Assembly (NCBI RefSeq): GCF_037860775.1
Contig: NZ_JBBEWC010000016.1
Location: forward strand, 46,769 to 110,768
Reading direction: 5' to 3'
Source: Emticicia soli
Lineage (GTDB): Bacteria > Bacteroidota > Bacteroidia > Cytophagales > Spirosomataceae
Length of the DNA stretch: 64,000 nt
Below the pieces are notes generated by a model. The model did not search any database. It saw only the letters and a program-made list of their open reading frames with translations, and was not told the DNA's origin. This document shows positions 7,162-16,493 of this stretch, in pieces; the first letter of the stretch is position 1, and each line of letters begins with the position of its first letter. Both the position numbers and the translations under genes were made by a program.

Positions 7162-10080
7162 ATGGTATTTCTGGAACAATCGGCTCGGTATATTTTTGAC
7201 AAACATTCGTTGGCACAGCTAAAAAATGTTTGTGTTATTTTGCCTAACCGAAGAGCCGTTTATTACTTTAAGCGTTACCTGGCTCGTGTTTCAAAAGTGC
7301 CTTTTCTTGCGCCACAGGTTTTTGCTATTGATGATTTCGTAATCAAAATGTCGGGCTTCAATCAGATTGATGCAGTTGGATTGCTTTTTGAACTCTACGA
7401 AACATTTAGAAAATATGACCCAAAGGTTGACTTCGACCGTTTTATTTCTTGGGCTCCAACATTACTGAGAGATTTTGATACCATAGACCAATACCTGATC
7501 GGCGACCCAAAAGCATTGTTCGACTATATAAGCGAAGCAAAAACTATTGACCGCTGGAATGTAGAACTTGGGAAATTGGCTAAGCCGAATATTGAAAGCA
7601 CCCCAAGTACCGATAGGTACTTTAAGCTTTTTGAAAATATTTACAATGTTTATAAAGACCTTCACGACGATTTACGTATAAAGGGTTATGCATACAGGGG
7701 TATGGCTTATAGGCTTCTGGCCGAAGAAGTTGATTCTCTCTTGCTCGATAAAAAGATATTTGAGAAATTCTATTTCGTAGGATTCAATGCCTTTAGTAAG
7801 TCGGAAGAAAAAGTAATTGAAAAACTGGTAAAGGCAAATCTTGCCGAAATGCTCTGGGATTCGGACGAGTACTTTATGGACCCGAAGTTTAACCATAAAG
7901 GTGGCAAATTGCTCAGGAGCTATAAAGCCAGCGGTAAGTTTGGTGCATGGAACTGGCAGGCCAATAATTTGCTGACCGACGACAAGAAAATTAGAATTAT
8001 TGGTGTTGAAAACGCTACTTTACAAACCAAAGTGGCTGGGGCAATTTATGCTGAAGTGGTGGCTCAAAATCCGGATGTGCCAACCGCCATCGTTTTGTGC
8101 GATGAAAATTTGCTTTACCCGCTCATGTACTCACTTGATAGTGTGGTGTCCGACTTCAACATCACAATGGGTTTGTCGTTACGGGGCTCAATGTTGTTTA
8201 CACTGATTGACGCTATTTTTGAGTTACAGCAAAATGTGGCAGAGTTTAAAAGCAAAACCGGAGAAACAATAAGAGTACAGAAGTTTAGTCATCGTCATAT
8301 TTTTAAAGTACTCAATCACCCATTCTGCCGTAAGTACGAGCAGATGAATTATATTAACCAAGAGGAGTCGGGCAAAATAAATATTTTTCGTGAAACCCTA
8401 CGGAAAATTGTTCAGGGAAATATCGTTTACCTGAGTGAAGAAGAAATGTTAGCATTTGGAAACGATGATAAACTTTTCAGAATACTCTTTAGCCGTTGGG
8501 GTGATAATTCTCTGAAGGTATTACAAGCTTTCTATGATTTGATAGATGAGCTGCGCAGTATATATAGAGAATCAAAAGATGCTATTGAAACAGAGTATCT
8601 GTATTTATTCCTTACGATTCTGAACCGTCTTGAAAAAATACTATTTAACAATAGACAACTAAACCTCAAAAGTTTCAAGCATTTCTTGTATGAGTTAATC
8701 AAACAAGAGAAAATTCCATTTAGTGGTGAGCCTATAGCCAACCTGCAAATAATGGGTATGCTCGAAACCCGTTGCCTCGATTTCGAAAGAGTTATTTTCC
8801 TTTCGGTCAACGAAGGCATCCTGCCATCAACCCGACATCTAAACTCGCTGATTCCGTTCGATGCCTCAATAGAGTTTAATTTACCTGTTCAGTCAGATCA
8901 GAACGCCGTTATGTCGTATCACTTTTTCAGACTTTTACAAAGAGCCAAAGAAATAGATGTGCTCTATGTGATCCCGACGGGTGAAGGCGTAGGAGGGGGC
9001 GCAACCGAAAAAAGCCGATTTATTTTGCAGATAGAAAATGAGCTTGCGAACGAAAATAAGAAAATAGAGATTTCGTATCCGAAGATTCAATACGCTAAAA
9101 GCGCTGATAGACAGTCGGTTGGTAAAATAGAAATTCAGAAAACACCTGATATACTAAACAATATAAGTATGTTGATTTCCGACGGAGGGATTTACCCGAC
9201 CTATCTGAATGAGTACTTACATTGTACCATGAAATTTTATTTTAATAAAATTGCCAAAATATCGAAGCGTGAAGAAGTAGACGAAAATTTTGGTGCCGAT
9301 ATTTTTGGTACATGGCTGCACAATACGCTAGAGAAAATAGATTATGACCACGGCCCGAAAATTACAAAAGAATTAATAGATTCGATTATTACTGAAATTC
9401 CGAAAAGGCTGGAAACTGCTTATCTCGAACAATTTGGCGGATATGTGATTGACTCAGGAATGAACTACCTGTTGAAACAAGTAGCAGAACAATTGCTGGA
9501 AGATTTCTTTAAACAGCAACGTGAAAGCCAGGTTTTTCCGTATCAGGTTTTAGAAACCGAGAAGAAAATTGAAGTAGCATTTGATGTGAACATTCTCGGA
9601 AAAGTACAAAAAGTAAAAATTGCCGGAAGAGTAGACCGGATAGAAAAAGAAGGCAATACAATAAAAGTAATTGATTACAAAACTGGCAGAGTAGCGAAGA
9701 AAGAGCTTGAAAAATCGAGAGAGCAAATACTGGAAGAAGCTCTCGTTGACCCAGATAAAGAAAAACTTCGTCAACTTTGGCTTTATCAATACCTGATGCT
9801 CAAGAGCATTACGCAAGATAAGAGCTTTTTGTTAGGTGGCGAAAGTCCCGAAAACCATGAGGTAAAAGCTAAAATTTATTCTTTCAGAAATATGAAAGAA
9901 AATCTGGAGGTAAATTTGAGTTTTAATGATAACCCAAGTATCTTTGGTTTCATAGAAAAATCTGAACAGATACTAGCCGATTTAATAAAAGAAATGCTTA
10001 GTCCTGAAACACCATTCATACAAACCAACAATATGACGATTTGCGAAAGGTGTGATTTTAAGGGAATTTGCGGAAGATAG
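7162..10080 (+). CDS. AddB-like PD-(D/E)XK nuclease of a double-strand-break repair complex
   Basis: This protein is 972 aa from the ATG at 7162; an upstream TTG would add seven residues. The N-terminal part resembles an inactivated UvrD-type helicase (ILPNRRAVYYFKRYL near the start, LETRCLDFERVIFLSVNEG in the middle). The C-terminal nuclease has His720 in FGTWLH, GRVDRI with Asp825, DYKTG with Asp838 and Lys840, and a Q-x3-Y motif in LWLYQYLM. Cys688 together with Cys961, Cys964 and Cys970 matches the AddB/Cas4-type 4Fe-4S staple around the nuclease. It should act with an AddA-like helicase-nuclease, which is not in this window. Confidence 0.85.
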   Translation: MVFLEQSARYIFDKHSLAQLKNVCVILPNRRAVYYFKRYLARVSKVPFLAPQVFAIDDFVIKMSGFNQIDAVGLLFELYETFRKYDPKVDFDRFISWAPTLLRDFDTIDQYLIGDPKALFDYISEAKTIDRWNVELGKLAKPNIESTPSTDRYFKLFENIYNVYKDLHDDLRIKGYAYRGMAYRLLAEEVDSLLLDKKIFEKFYFVGFNAFSKSEEKVIEKLVKANLAEMLWDSDEYFMDPKFNHKGGKLLRSYKASGKFGAWNWQANNLLTDDKKIRIIGVENATLQTKVAGAIYAEVVAQNPDVPTAIVLCDENLLYPLMYSLDSVVSDFNITMGLSLRGSMLFTLIDAIFELQQNVAEFKSKTGETIRVQKFSHRHIFKVLNHPFCRKYEQMNYINQEESGKINIFRETLRKIVQGNIVYLSEEEMLAFGNDDKLFRILFSRWGDNSLKVLQAFYDLIDELRSIYRESKDAIETEYLYLFLTILNRLEKILFNNRQLNLKSFKHFLYELIKQEKIPFSGEPIANLQIMGMLETRCLDFERVIFLSVNEGILPSTRHLNSLIPFDASIEFNLPVQSDQNAVMSYHFFRLLQRAKEIDVLYVIPTGEGVGGGATEKSRFILQIENELANENKKIEISYPKIQYAKSADRQSVGKIEIQKTPDILNNISMLISDGGIYPTYLNEYLHCTMKFYFNKIAKISKREEVDENFGADIFGTWLHNTLEKIDYDHGPKITKELIDSIITEIPKRLETAYLEQFGGYVIDSGMNYLLKQVAEQLLEDFFKQQRESQVFPYQVLETEKKIEVAFDVNILGKVQKVKIAGRVDRIEKEGNTIKVIDYKTGRVAKKELEKSREQILEEALVDPDKEKLRQLWLYQYLMLKSITQDKSFLLGGESPENHEVKAKIYSFRNMKENLEVNLSFNDNPSIFGFIEKSEQILADLIKEMLSPETPFIQTNNMTICERCDFKGICGR

Positions 10081-10081
10081 A

Positions 10082-11209
10082 ATGACAAATTTTAAAAATA
10101 CATTGAACACACGTACTAAGCCTATCCCATTTCTGGATTTAAAATTAATTAATCAAGATTATGAGAAGCTAATCAATGAAACTTTATCTAGGAAAGTTTC
10201 ATCGGGTTGGTTTATATTAGGTGAAGAAGTAAAAACTTTTGAGAATTCATTTGCCGAATACTGCGAAACAAAACATTGCATAGGAGTAGCCAACGGGCTC
10301 GATGCACTGGTACTTTTATTAAAAGCTTCTGATTTTCCGAAAGGCTCCGAAGTTATCGTTCCATCAAATACATACATTGCGAGTATCCTTGCAATTTCTT
10401 TGGCGGGTCTTACTCCTGTTTTGGTTGAGCCAGACCTTAACACATACTTGCTCGACCCTGCAAAAATTGAAGAGAAAATTACTCCGAATACAAAAGCAAT
10501 CTTGGTGGTACACCTCTACGGCAAATGTTGTGATATGGAGCCCATCAGCAGAATAGCTCAGAAAAATAATCTGAAAATTTTTGAAGATGCAGCTCAATCT
10601 CATGGAGCCGAGTATCAAACAAAAAAAGCAGGCAATCTCTCAGATGGCGCAGGATTTAGTTTTTATCCAACAAAAAACCTGGGAGCAATGGGTGATGCCG
10701 GAGCGATTACTACTAATGATGATAATTTGGCAGGTAAGATAAGGGCTTTGAGAAATTATGGCTCAGGTGAAAAATATATTTTTGAAGAGCAAGGCATCAA
10801 CAGTCGTCTTGATGAAATGCAAGCGGCTATACTGAATGTAAAGTTACCGAATCTGGATAAAGAAAATAAAATCCGGCAAGCCATAGCCAAAAGGTATTTG
10901 ACTGAAATACGTAACACGTCATTAGTTTTACCATTTGCAGAAACCGTTGAAGAAGATGCCTGGCATTTGTTCGTAGTGAGAACCAAAGACCGTAGTCGAT
11001 TCAGAGAATATCTGATGCATAATAAAATTGGCTCCGATATTCATTATCCGGTTCCGCCACATAAGCAGGCTGCCTATAAAGAGTTGAACAATGACTCTTA
11101 TCCGATTTCAGAAAAAATTCATCAAGAGATATTGAGCTTACCATTAAATACAACATTAAGCGAAGAAGAGGTAAGTTATATTATTGAAAAAATTAATTTG
11201 TATAAATAA
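10082..11209 (+). CDS. DegT/DnrJ/EryC1/StrS sugar aminotransferase
   Basis: This protein is 375 aa from the ATG at 10082, which directly follows the stop of the nuclease gene. Fold type I PLP features are clear: GVANGLDALVLLLKA, EVIVPSNTYIASI, FEDAAQSHGAEY (the Asp that contacts the pyridine nitrogen) and FSFYPTKNLGAMGD with the Schiff-base Lys198. Members transaminate nucleotide-linked keto-sugars to amino-sugars for lipopolysaccharide or other glycans; the exact sugar cannot be told. It is followed at 4 and -11 nt spacing by a glycosyltransferase and a methyltransferase, a likely glycan operon. Confidence 0.9.
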   Translation: MTNFKNTLNTRTKPIPFLDLKLINQDYEKLINETLSRKVSSGWFILGEEVKTFENSFAEYCETKHCIGVANGLDALVLLLKASDFPKGSEVIVPSNTYIASILAISLAGLTPVLVEPDLNTYLLDPAKIEEKITPNTKAILVVHLYGKCCDMEPISRIAQKNNLKIFEDAAQSHGAEYQTKKAGNLSDGAGFSFYPTKNLGAMGDAGAITTNDDNLAGKIRALRNYGSGEKYIFEEQGINSRLDEMQAAILNVKLPNLDKENKIRQAIAKRYLTEIRNTSLVLPFAETVEEDAWHLFVVRTKDRSRFREYLMHNKIGSDIHYPVPPHKQAAYKELNNDSYPISEKIHQEILSLPLNTTLSEEEVSYIIEKINLYK

Positions 11210-11212
11210 CGC

Positions 11213-12112
11213 ATGCTTTTATCTGTAGTTATACCAGTTTATAAAGGAGAAAAATCTATTACCAAACTTGTAGAAAAACTACAGGACGAATTGCATAAAT
11301 ATGATTTTGAAATAATATTGGTAAACGACGGTAGCCCTGACAATTCGGAGCAGGTTTGTATGGGGCTTGCCAAACGTTACAAAAATCTACATTTTATTTC
11401 GCTTCGTAAAAATTTCGGAGAGTTCAATGCCGTGATATGTGGGCTCAGGTATGTAAGCGGGAAGTATGCAGTCATCATTGATGATGACTTTCAGAATCCT
11501 CCTTCCGAAATTCTCAAACTTCTTAATAAAGCTCAGGAGGAAAACCGTGATGTAGTATATAGCTACTACGCCGAAAAGAAACATCACTTTTTTAGAAATT
11601 TGGGTAGTTGGTTGGTAAACCGCCTCACAACATGGCTGATTAATAAACCATCCGATTTATATCTATCAAGTTTTAAACTGATAAGCAAAGAAGTTATTGC
11701 CGAGATTATTAAGTACACCGGGCCATACCCATATATCGATGCCCTGATTTTCAGAACTACTACCAATGTCGGCCGAATTCAGGTTTTGCATAATGACCGT
11801 ATGGAAGGAGAATCGAACTATACCGTAAAAAAGTTGATCAGACTTTTTATGATTATCGTGTTCGGCTATTCGCTTCTGCCGATTCGTGTCGTCTTTGGAA
11901 CAGGTATATTCTCGATTTTTTTATCCATAATTCTCATGTTCTTGTATTTGCTAAATATTACAGAAAACTGGCAGATACCTATGTTTCTTTTCTTCGGTGG
12001 AATCCAGCTTAGTTCGGCAGGTATTATCGGAGAGTATATTGGTAAATTATTTTTAACTCAAAACGGAACACCTCAGTTCGTAGAAAAATATAACTCGATC
12101 AATGTTAAGTAG
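11213..12112 (+). CDS. Family 2 glycosyltransferase with C-terminal membrane segments (GtrB/DPM1-like)
   Basis: This 299-aa protein has a GT-A domain at its N-terminus: LLSVVIPVYKGEKSI, EIILVNDGSPDNS, FGEFNAVICGL and the metal-binding IIDDDFQNPP, in which the DD pair acts as the DXD equivalent. Two hydrophobic helices follow at about 215-240 and 250-280 (IVFGYSLLPIRVVFGTGIFS and LFFGGIQLSSAGIIGEYIG). This architecture is that of enzymes that charge undecaprenyl phosphate with a sugar. The sugar donor is unknown, and the neighbouring aminotransferase suggests an amino-sugar. Confidence 0.88.
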   Translation: MLLSVVIPVYKGEKSITKLVEKLQDELHKYDFEIILVNDGSPDNSEQVCMGLAKRYKNLHFISLRKNFGEFNAVICGLRYVSGKYAVIIDDDFQNPPSEILKLLNKAQEENRDVVYSYYAEKKHHFFRNLGSWLVNRLTTWLINKPSDLYLSSFKLISKEVIAEIIKYTGPYPYIDALIFRTTTNVGRIQVLHNDRMEGESNYTVKKLIRLFMIIVFGYSLLPIRVVFGTGIFSIFLSIILMFLYLLNITENWQIPMFLFFGGIQLSSAGIIGEYIGKLFLTQNGTPQFVEKYNSINVK

Positions 12113-12866
12113 TAGAGAAGAATACCAGATGATGTATGACTCTGAAGAAAAACTTTGGTGGTATAAGATTCTACACGAGAAAATTCTGAAAGAGATTCTT
12201 GCCAGATTTGGCCAGAATAAAAATATACGTATACTCGATGCAGGTTGTGGCACAGGTGGATTGATGAGTTTTCTGATTCAGAATGGCTACGCCAATATCG
12301 AAGGCTTTGATTATTCAGAAGATGCCGTGAGTTTTTGTAAAGAAAGAAAACTGAAAGTACAACAAATTGATGTTACGAATTTTGATTCAGAGTTTATAGA
12401 TGCATCTTTCGATGTTATTATTAACGATGATGTGCTATATCAGTTTGAAGATGCAGTTATAGTAAGGGCAATAAGAAATCTGGAAAAGAAATTAAAGCCG
12501 GAAGGGATTTTGATTTCTAACAATAATGCTTTCGATGTTTTTTATGGTACGCATGATATTGCTGTGGGAGGTTTACAAAGGTTTACCAAGGCAGATTTTG
12601 ATAAATACCTACAACAAACCGGATTGAAAATTCTGCGCCATTCTTACTGGAGTTTGTTTTTATCTCCGTTAATTTTATCGGTTCGCTTACTTCAACAATT
12701 TCAGTTAAAATTCAATTTAATTAATAAAACTGAAATCATATCAGACGTAAGTGTACCGGGGAATTTCGTTAACAATACGCTCTACAAGATTGTAAAGCTG
12801 GAAGAGAAGATTTTTAAAAACGGTGGTTTTGGGAGTTCACTGTTTTTAGTAATGATAAAAAAATAA
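12102..12866 (+). CDS. Class I SAM-dependent methyltransferase
   Basis: This 254-aa protein overlaps the glycosyltransferase gene by 11 nt, consistent with translational coupling. SAM motif I is ILDAGCGTGGLMSFL near residues 45-59. The acidic end of strand 2 is in IEGFDYSEDAV, and DVIINDDVLYQF forms motif II. The C-terminal part is less conserved and may face the substrate. From context it probably modifies a sugar or lipid-linked glycan; a ubiquinone-type substrate is not supported. Confidence 0.85.
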   Translation: MLSSREEYQMMYDSEEKLWWYKILHEKILKEILARFGQNKNIRILDAGCGTGGLMSFLIQNGYANIEGFDYSEDAVSFCKERKLKVQQIDVTNFDSEFIDASFDVIINDDVLYQFEDAVIVRAIRNLEKKLKPEGILISNNNAFDVFYGTHDIAVGGLQRFTKADFDKYLQQTGLKILRHSYWSLFLSPLILSVRLLQQFQLKFNLINKTEIISDVSVPGNFVNNTLYKIVKLEEKIFKNGGFGSSLFLVMIKK

Positions 12867-12893
12867 GGGCGTCTGAAAAGAGGCCCTTATTTT
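12860..12893. terminator. Bidirectional terminator between convergent genes
   Basis: AAAATAAGGGC and GCCCTTATTTT form an 11-bp stem around a 12-nt loop. It sits between the methyltransferase stop (12866) and the purL stop (12914) and can serve both strands. Confidence 0.8.
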
Positions 12894-12913
12894 ATATAGT
12901 ATAAACTTGAATC

Positions 12914-15160
12914 TTAATTCATGATATTTCCGATTACATTATCATAAAGATTTTTGGCAGTTTTGGTAGTAATTACTACTTCGCCATCTACAATAAAGCT
13001 ACCGTCGGTTACCTCACCTAATAAAGTAAAGCTCACATTTTTGCTTCGTAATAAATCTTCTATCTGATTTTTTTGCGAATTATTCGCTGAGATCACTACT
13101 CGGCTTTGAGCCTCTCCAAACAAGAAGGCATCTGTTCTTAATTTCGCATCTGTCGAAATCTTGAACCCTAATTGATTGGGGAAAGAAGACTCTGCCAAAG
13201 TGATAAACAAGCCACCGTCTGAAATATCGTGTACTGATTCAACTAATTTGTTTTGAATCAATTCTTTGATAGATTCTTGTACATTGAACTCAGTATCTAA
13301 ATCAAACGCAGGAGCAGGAGATGCTTTTACGTCTCTGTAAGAATACAAATATTCTGAAGAAGCAATATCATCTTTCGATTCACCAACAAGATAAATCAAA
13401 TCTCCGACATTTTTAAAGTTCAATGTCATCTGATTGTCTGGGCTTTCAAGTAAACCTAACATACCAATAGTTGGAGTAGGGAACACTGGACCATCATCAG
13501 AACTTTGGTTGTAGAAACTTACATTTCCGCCTGTTACCGGAGTGCTGAATTTGATACAAGCTTTGCTCATACCTTTAACTGCTCCAACAAACTGCCAGTA
13601 AACTTCTGGGTTATAAGGATTACCAAAGTTGAGGTTGTTTGTAATTGCAAGAGGCTCACCACCTGTACACACAATGTTACGAGCTGCTTCAGATACAGCA
13701 ATCTGGCAACCAACTTCTGGGTCAGCGTTTACATATCTTCCGTTACAGTCAACTGTAATTACAATTGCTTTATTCAAATCTCCTTTATCAGGGTTTCTCA
13801 ATCTTACTACAGCAGCGTCAGAAGGGTTGTTGGTGCTACGGTTGGCAGTACCTACTGTAGAGTCATATTGTTCGGTAATCCATTTACGAGAACAAATGTT
13901 AGGATGAGACAATAAATGCTCAGCTACTTTTTGCAACTCTGCAAAACCTGCAATATCTTCTACTGTATTGATGTCGAATTTTTTGAATTCCTGAAAATAA
14001 GCTGGTTCACGGTATTCACGATGATACTGTGGTGCACCACCACCTAACACTAAATCTTCTGCCGGTACATCAGCAATTAATTTGCCATGTTGGTAGAAAT
14101 GTAGTCTTTGGGTATCAGTTACTTCACCAATCTGTGCACAATGCAAGTCCCATTTATCAAATATAGCATTGATTAAATCTTCTTTACCTTTTTGTACAAC
14201 TACCAACATTCTTTCCTGAGATTCTGAGAGCAGAATTTCCCAACCATGCATATTTGCCTGGCGAGTTGGTACTTTATCTAAGTCTATAATCATACCGTGT
14301 TCGCCTTTGGCACTCATTTCAGAAGTAGAGCAGATAATACCTGCCGCTCCCATATCCTGAATACCAATTACGTATCCGGTGCTGATAACTTCAAGAGTAG
14401 CTTCCAAAAGTAGTTTTTCCATAAAAGGATCACCTACCTGAACAGCCGGAAGTTTTTCAGTCGATTTATCAGTAATATCTTCAGAAGCAAAAGTAGCTCC
14501 ATGAATCCCATCTTTTCCGGTAGCAGAACCTACAATAAATACCGGGTTACCTACACCATAAGATGTGGCCGATGCTTGTTTACCTACTTCTACAATACCA
14601 GCCGAAAAGGCATTAACCAATGGGTTAGTATTATAGCAGTCGTCGAAATAAATTTCTCCACCCACTGTCGGAATCCCGAATGCATTGCCATAATCCCCAA
14701 TTCCTTTCACTACACCTTTCAACAGGCGTTGTGTTTTAGGAGAAGTGATATTGCCGAAACGGAGAGAGTTAAGCTGAGCTATAGGGCGAGCACCCATTGT
14801 GAAAATATCACGGTTGATTCCACCCACTCCTGTAGCTGCACCTTGATAAGGCTCAAGCGCCGATGGGTGGTTGTGTGATTCAATCTTGAAGCTACATGCC
14901 AGACCATCACCAATATCAACAAGCCCTGCATTCTCTTCACCTGCTTTTGCAAGCATGCGGTCAGAATCACGTGGTAATGTTTTAAGCCATACAATAGAGT
15001 TTTTGTATGAGCAGTGCTCCGACCACATTACTGAAAAAATAGATAGTTCAGTAAAGTTGGGAGTGCGTCCTAAGATTTGTTTGATTTTCTCAAATTCTTC
15101 GGGCAATAGGCCAAGTTTTTTGGCTGTTTCGAAAGTTGGAAGTTGTTCGATTGTTTCCAC
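12914..15160 (-). CDS. purL: Phosphoribosylformylglycinamidine synthase subunit PurL
   Basis: This 748-aa protein has the length of the small PurL, which needs separate PurS and PurQ partners (not in this window). It shows the family blocks FSVMWSEHCSYKNS, FKIESHNHPSALEPYQGAATGVGG, IQDMGAAGIICSTSEM, GGNVSFYNQS and VHDISDGGLFITLAE. The enzyme makes FGAM from FGAR, ATP and glutamine-derived ammonia in purine synthesis. The chosen start is GTG at 15160, since no in-frame ATG lies nearby. It is against the prevailing rightward gene direction of this half of the window. Confidence 0.95.
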   Translation of the reverse strand: METIEQLPTFETAKKLGLLPEEFEKIKQILGRTPNFTELSIFSVMWSEHCSYKNSIVWLKTLPRDSDRMLAKAGEENAGLVDIGDGLACSFKIESHNHPSALEPYQGAATGVGGINRDIFTMGARPIAQLNSLRFGNITSPKTQRLLKGVVKGIGDYGNAFGIPTVGGEIYFDDCYNTNPLVNAFSAGIVEVGKQASATSYGVGNPVFIVGSATGKDGIHGATFASEDITDKSTEKLPAVQVGDPFMEKLLLEATLEVISTGYVIGIQDMGAAGIICSTSEMSAKGEHGMIIDLDKVPTRQANMHGWEILLSESQERMLVVVQKGKEDLINAIFDKWDLHCAQIGEVTDTQRLHFYQHGKLIADVPAEDLVLGGGAPQYHREYREPAYFQEFKKFDINTVEDIAGFAELQKVAEHLLSHPNICSRKWITEQYDSTVGTANRSTNNPSDAAVVRLRNPDKGDLNKAIVITVDCNGRYVNADPEVGCQIAVSEAARNIVCTGGEPLAITNNLNFGNPYNPEVYWQFVGAVKGMSKACIKFSTPVTGGNVSFYNQSSDDGPVFPTPTIGMLGLLESPDNQMTLNFKNVGDLIYLVGESKDDIASSEYLYSYRDVKASPAPAFDLDTEFNVQESIKELIQNKLVESVHDISDGGLFITLAESSFPNQLGFKISTDAKLRTDAFLFGEAQSRVVISANNSQKNQIEDLLRSKNVSFTLLGEVTDGSFIVDGEVVITTKTAKNLYDNVIGNIMN

Positions 15161-15187
15161 AAAAAGAAGTATTCGTAAAATATTTCA

Positions 15188-15195
15188 CAAATTTA
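15188..15195 (-). promoter_or_regulatory. Possible purL promoter -7 box
   Basis: Reading leftward, TAAATTTG matches TAnnTTTG and lies 28 nt before the purL start. The expected -33 region reads TTTCAT rather than TTG, so support is partial. Confidence 0.4.
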
Positions 15196-15252
15196 CGCTT
15201 TTTCAGGGGCTTATGAAAGCGAAAAAAAATTAAAAAAATATTTGCATAGGGG

Positions 15253-15283
15253 TTGACATTAATAAATAAAAGGTGTACCTTTG
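15253..15283 (+). promoter_or_regulatory. Promoter of tRNA-Ser
   Basis: TTGACA at 15253-15258, a 17-bp spacer and TACCTTTG at 15276-15283 form a full Bacteroidota sigma-70 promoter (TTG / TAnnTTTG), 18 nt before the tRNA. Confidence 0.85.
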
Positions 15284-15300
15284 CAAAACAATAAGGGAAC

Positions 15301-15385
15301 AGAGAGATGGCAGAGTGGTCGAATGCGGCGGTCTTGAAAACCGTTGACTGTTACAGGTCCGGGGGTTCGAATCCCTCTCTCTCTG
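15301..15385 (+). tRNA. tRNA-Ser (anticodon TGA)
   Basis: AGAGAGA at the 5' end pairs with TCTCTCT at 15378-15384, leaving discriminator G15385. The anticodon loop CTTGAAA is closed by GCGGT/ACCGT-type pairing and carries TGA. A long variable arm follows, as expected for serine, then a T arm with loop TTCGAAT. The CCA end is not encoded. It has its own promoter and terminator. Confidence 0.95.
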
Positions 15386-15387
15386 CG

Positions 15388-15418
15388 AAAGCCGAATCAT
15401 TTGATTCGGCTTTTTTTT
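15388..15418 (+). terminator. tRNA-Ser terminator
   Basis: AAAGCCGAATCA pairs with TGATTCGGCTTT around a 2-nt spacer and is followed by a T run. Confidence 0.9.
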
Positions 15419-15471
15419 GTTGTATATTGTATTAGCGTTTCTAATACACACATTTAAAATAGAATAAAACT

Positions 15472-15705
15472 ATGTGGAAAGAAGAGAACAACAAACTAAG
15501 TAGAACTTTTAAGTTCAAGGATTTTTCGGAAGCTTTTGCTTTTATGACCCGTGTTGCTATATTAGCAGAAGTACATGCGCATCATCCAGATTGGTCAAAT
15601 ACATGGAATAAAGTGGAAATTAACCTTACCACGCACGATGCAGGGAATAAAATAACAGAGAAAGATCGTAATTTAGCAGATGCTATTGATAAACTAGTAG
15701 ATTAA
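15472..15705 (+). CDS. Pterin-4a-carbinolamine dehydratase family protein
   Basis: This 77-aa protein is slightly shorter than the usual 95-105 aa because the N-terminal extension is reduced. It keeps the family core F-x-F-x2-F-x2-A-F-A-F-M, then AEVHAHHPDWSNTWNKVEI, whose adjacent His-His-Pro and later TTHD.G are active-site features. Classical members dehydrate 4a-hydroxytetrahydrobiopterin after aromatic amino-acid hydroxylation. No phenylalanine hydroxylase is nearby, so the physiological substrate is open. Confidence 0.85.
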   Translation: MWKEENNKLSRTFKFKDFSEAFAFMTRVAILAEVHAHHPDWSNTWNKVEINLTTHDAGNKITEKDRNLADAIDKLVD

Positions 15706-16493
15706 TTGCTTTTTCGGTGCAACAATATGCGTTTATAAAGTATTGATAATCAATGAGTTATAAATGGGTTTTTATTGCCAGACAGAGCAAAACTCCAATA
15801 AATTAGATTTTTTTATACGAAACTCCCTAAAAAAGCTACCTCTGTGCTAAAATATGATGCCTGAGAATTGAATATTTGAGACGTGCTTGATATATTGTAC
15901 AGTATGTTAGATTCTCAGGCATTATGAAAAGCACAAAAGTGTATGAAAAAATCTGAAAATCGGCTGTTTGAGTAAGTATCTTGTATTAGAAATTAGATAA
16001 AGCGTTTTAATAATCCCAAAGAATATTAGCTAAGCTATAGCTCAACTTACTAATTCTTTAAGTCTTAGTTGTAGGTCGGTGATTTACTATCCTTTCTTGA
16101 AATAGCAATCTAGTACTTGTCGAAAATTAATATCGTTTTTAAGATAAATGAGCGATTCTATATTATAGTTACAAGATGCTTTACCCAATTATAATTTTAT
16201 AATCTTTATAGGTTATTCTCTACCATATTTGCCAGGAACGTTCTCAAATCTGATTGTTTAGTAGGTTTTGAAGAAAAGGTTTTTTTTTCTATGTGGCTTT
16301 AACTTACATTTGGCTATTGCAAGACGTATGTCAGCAATATGAAAGCTATTATGATAAGTATGTACTAAGTGATATATCCGTATCTACGGATAATAAATTA
16401 AGTTTAAAATTATCTATTTTTTATTTATTCTTTAAGAAAAAGCAAAACACTGTTAATTTCTACACTTTTTAAGCTAAATCGAGAAATTACCTT
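15706..16493. other. Intergenic region, no gene recognised
   Basis: These 788 bases hold no convincing reading frame. The only notable structures are an inverted repeat, ATGCCTGAGAAT / ATTCTCAGGCAT, at 15857-15868 and 15911-15922 (42-nt loop), and a small hairpin, TATCCG/CGGATA, at 16375-16392. I saw no tRNA or known riboswitch. Confidence 0.5.

Noticed and set aside
13505..13915. 136-codon frame opposite purL
   Set aside because: It lies wholly inside the conserved purL gene on the other strand and has no family features.
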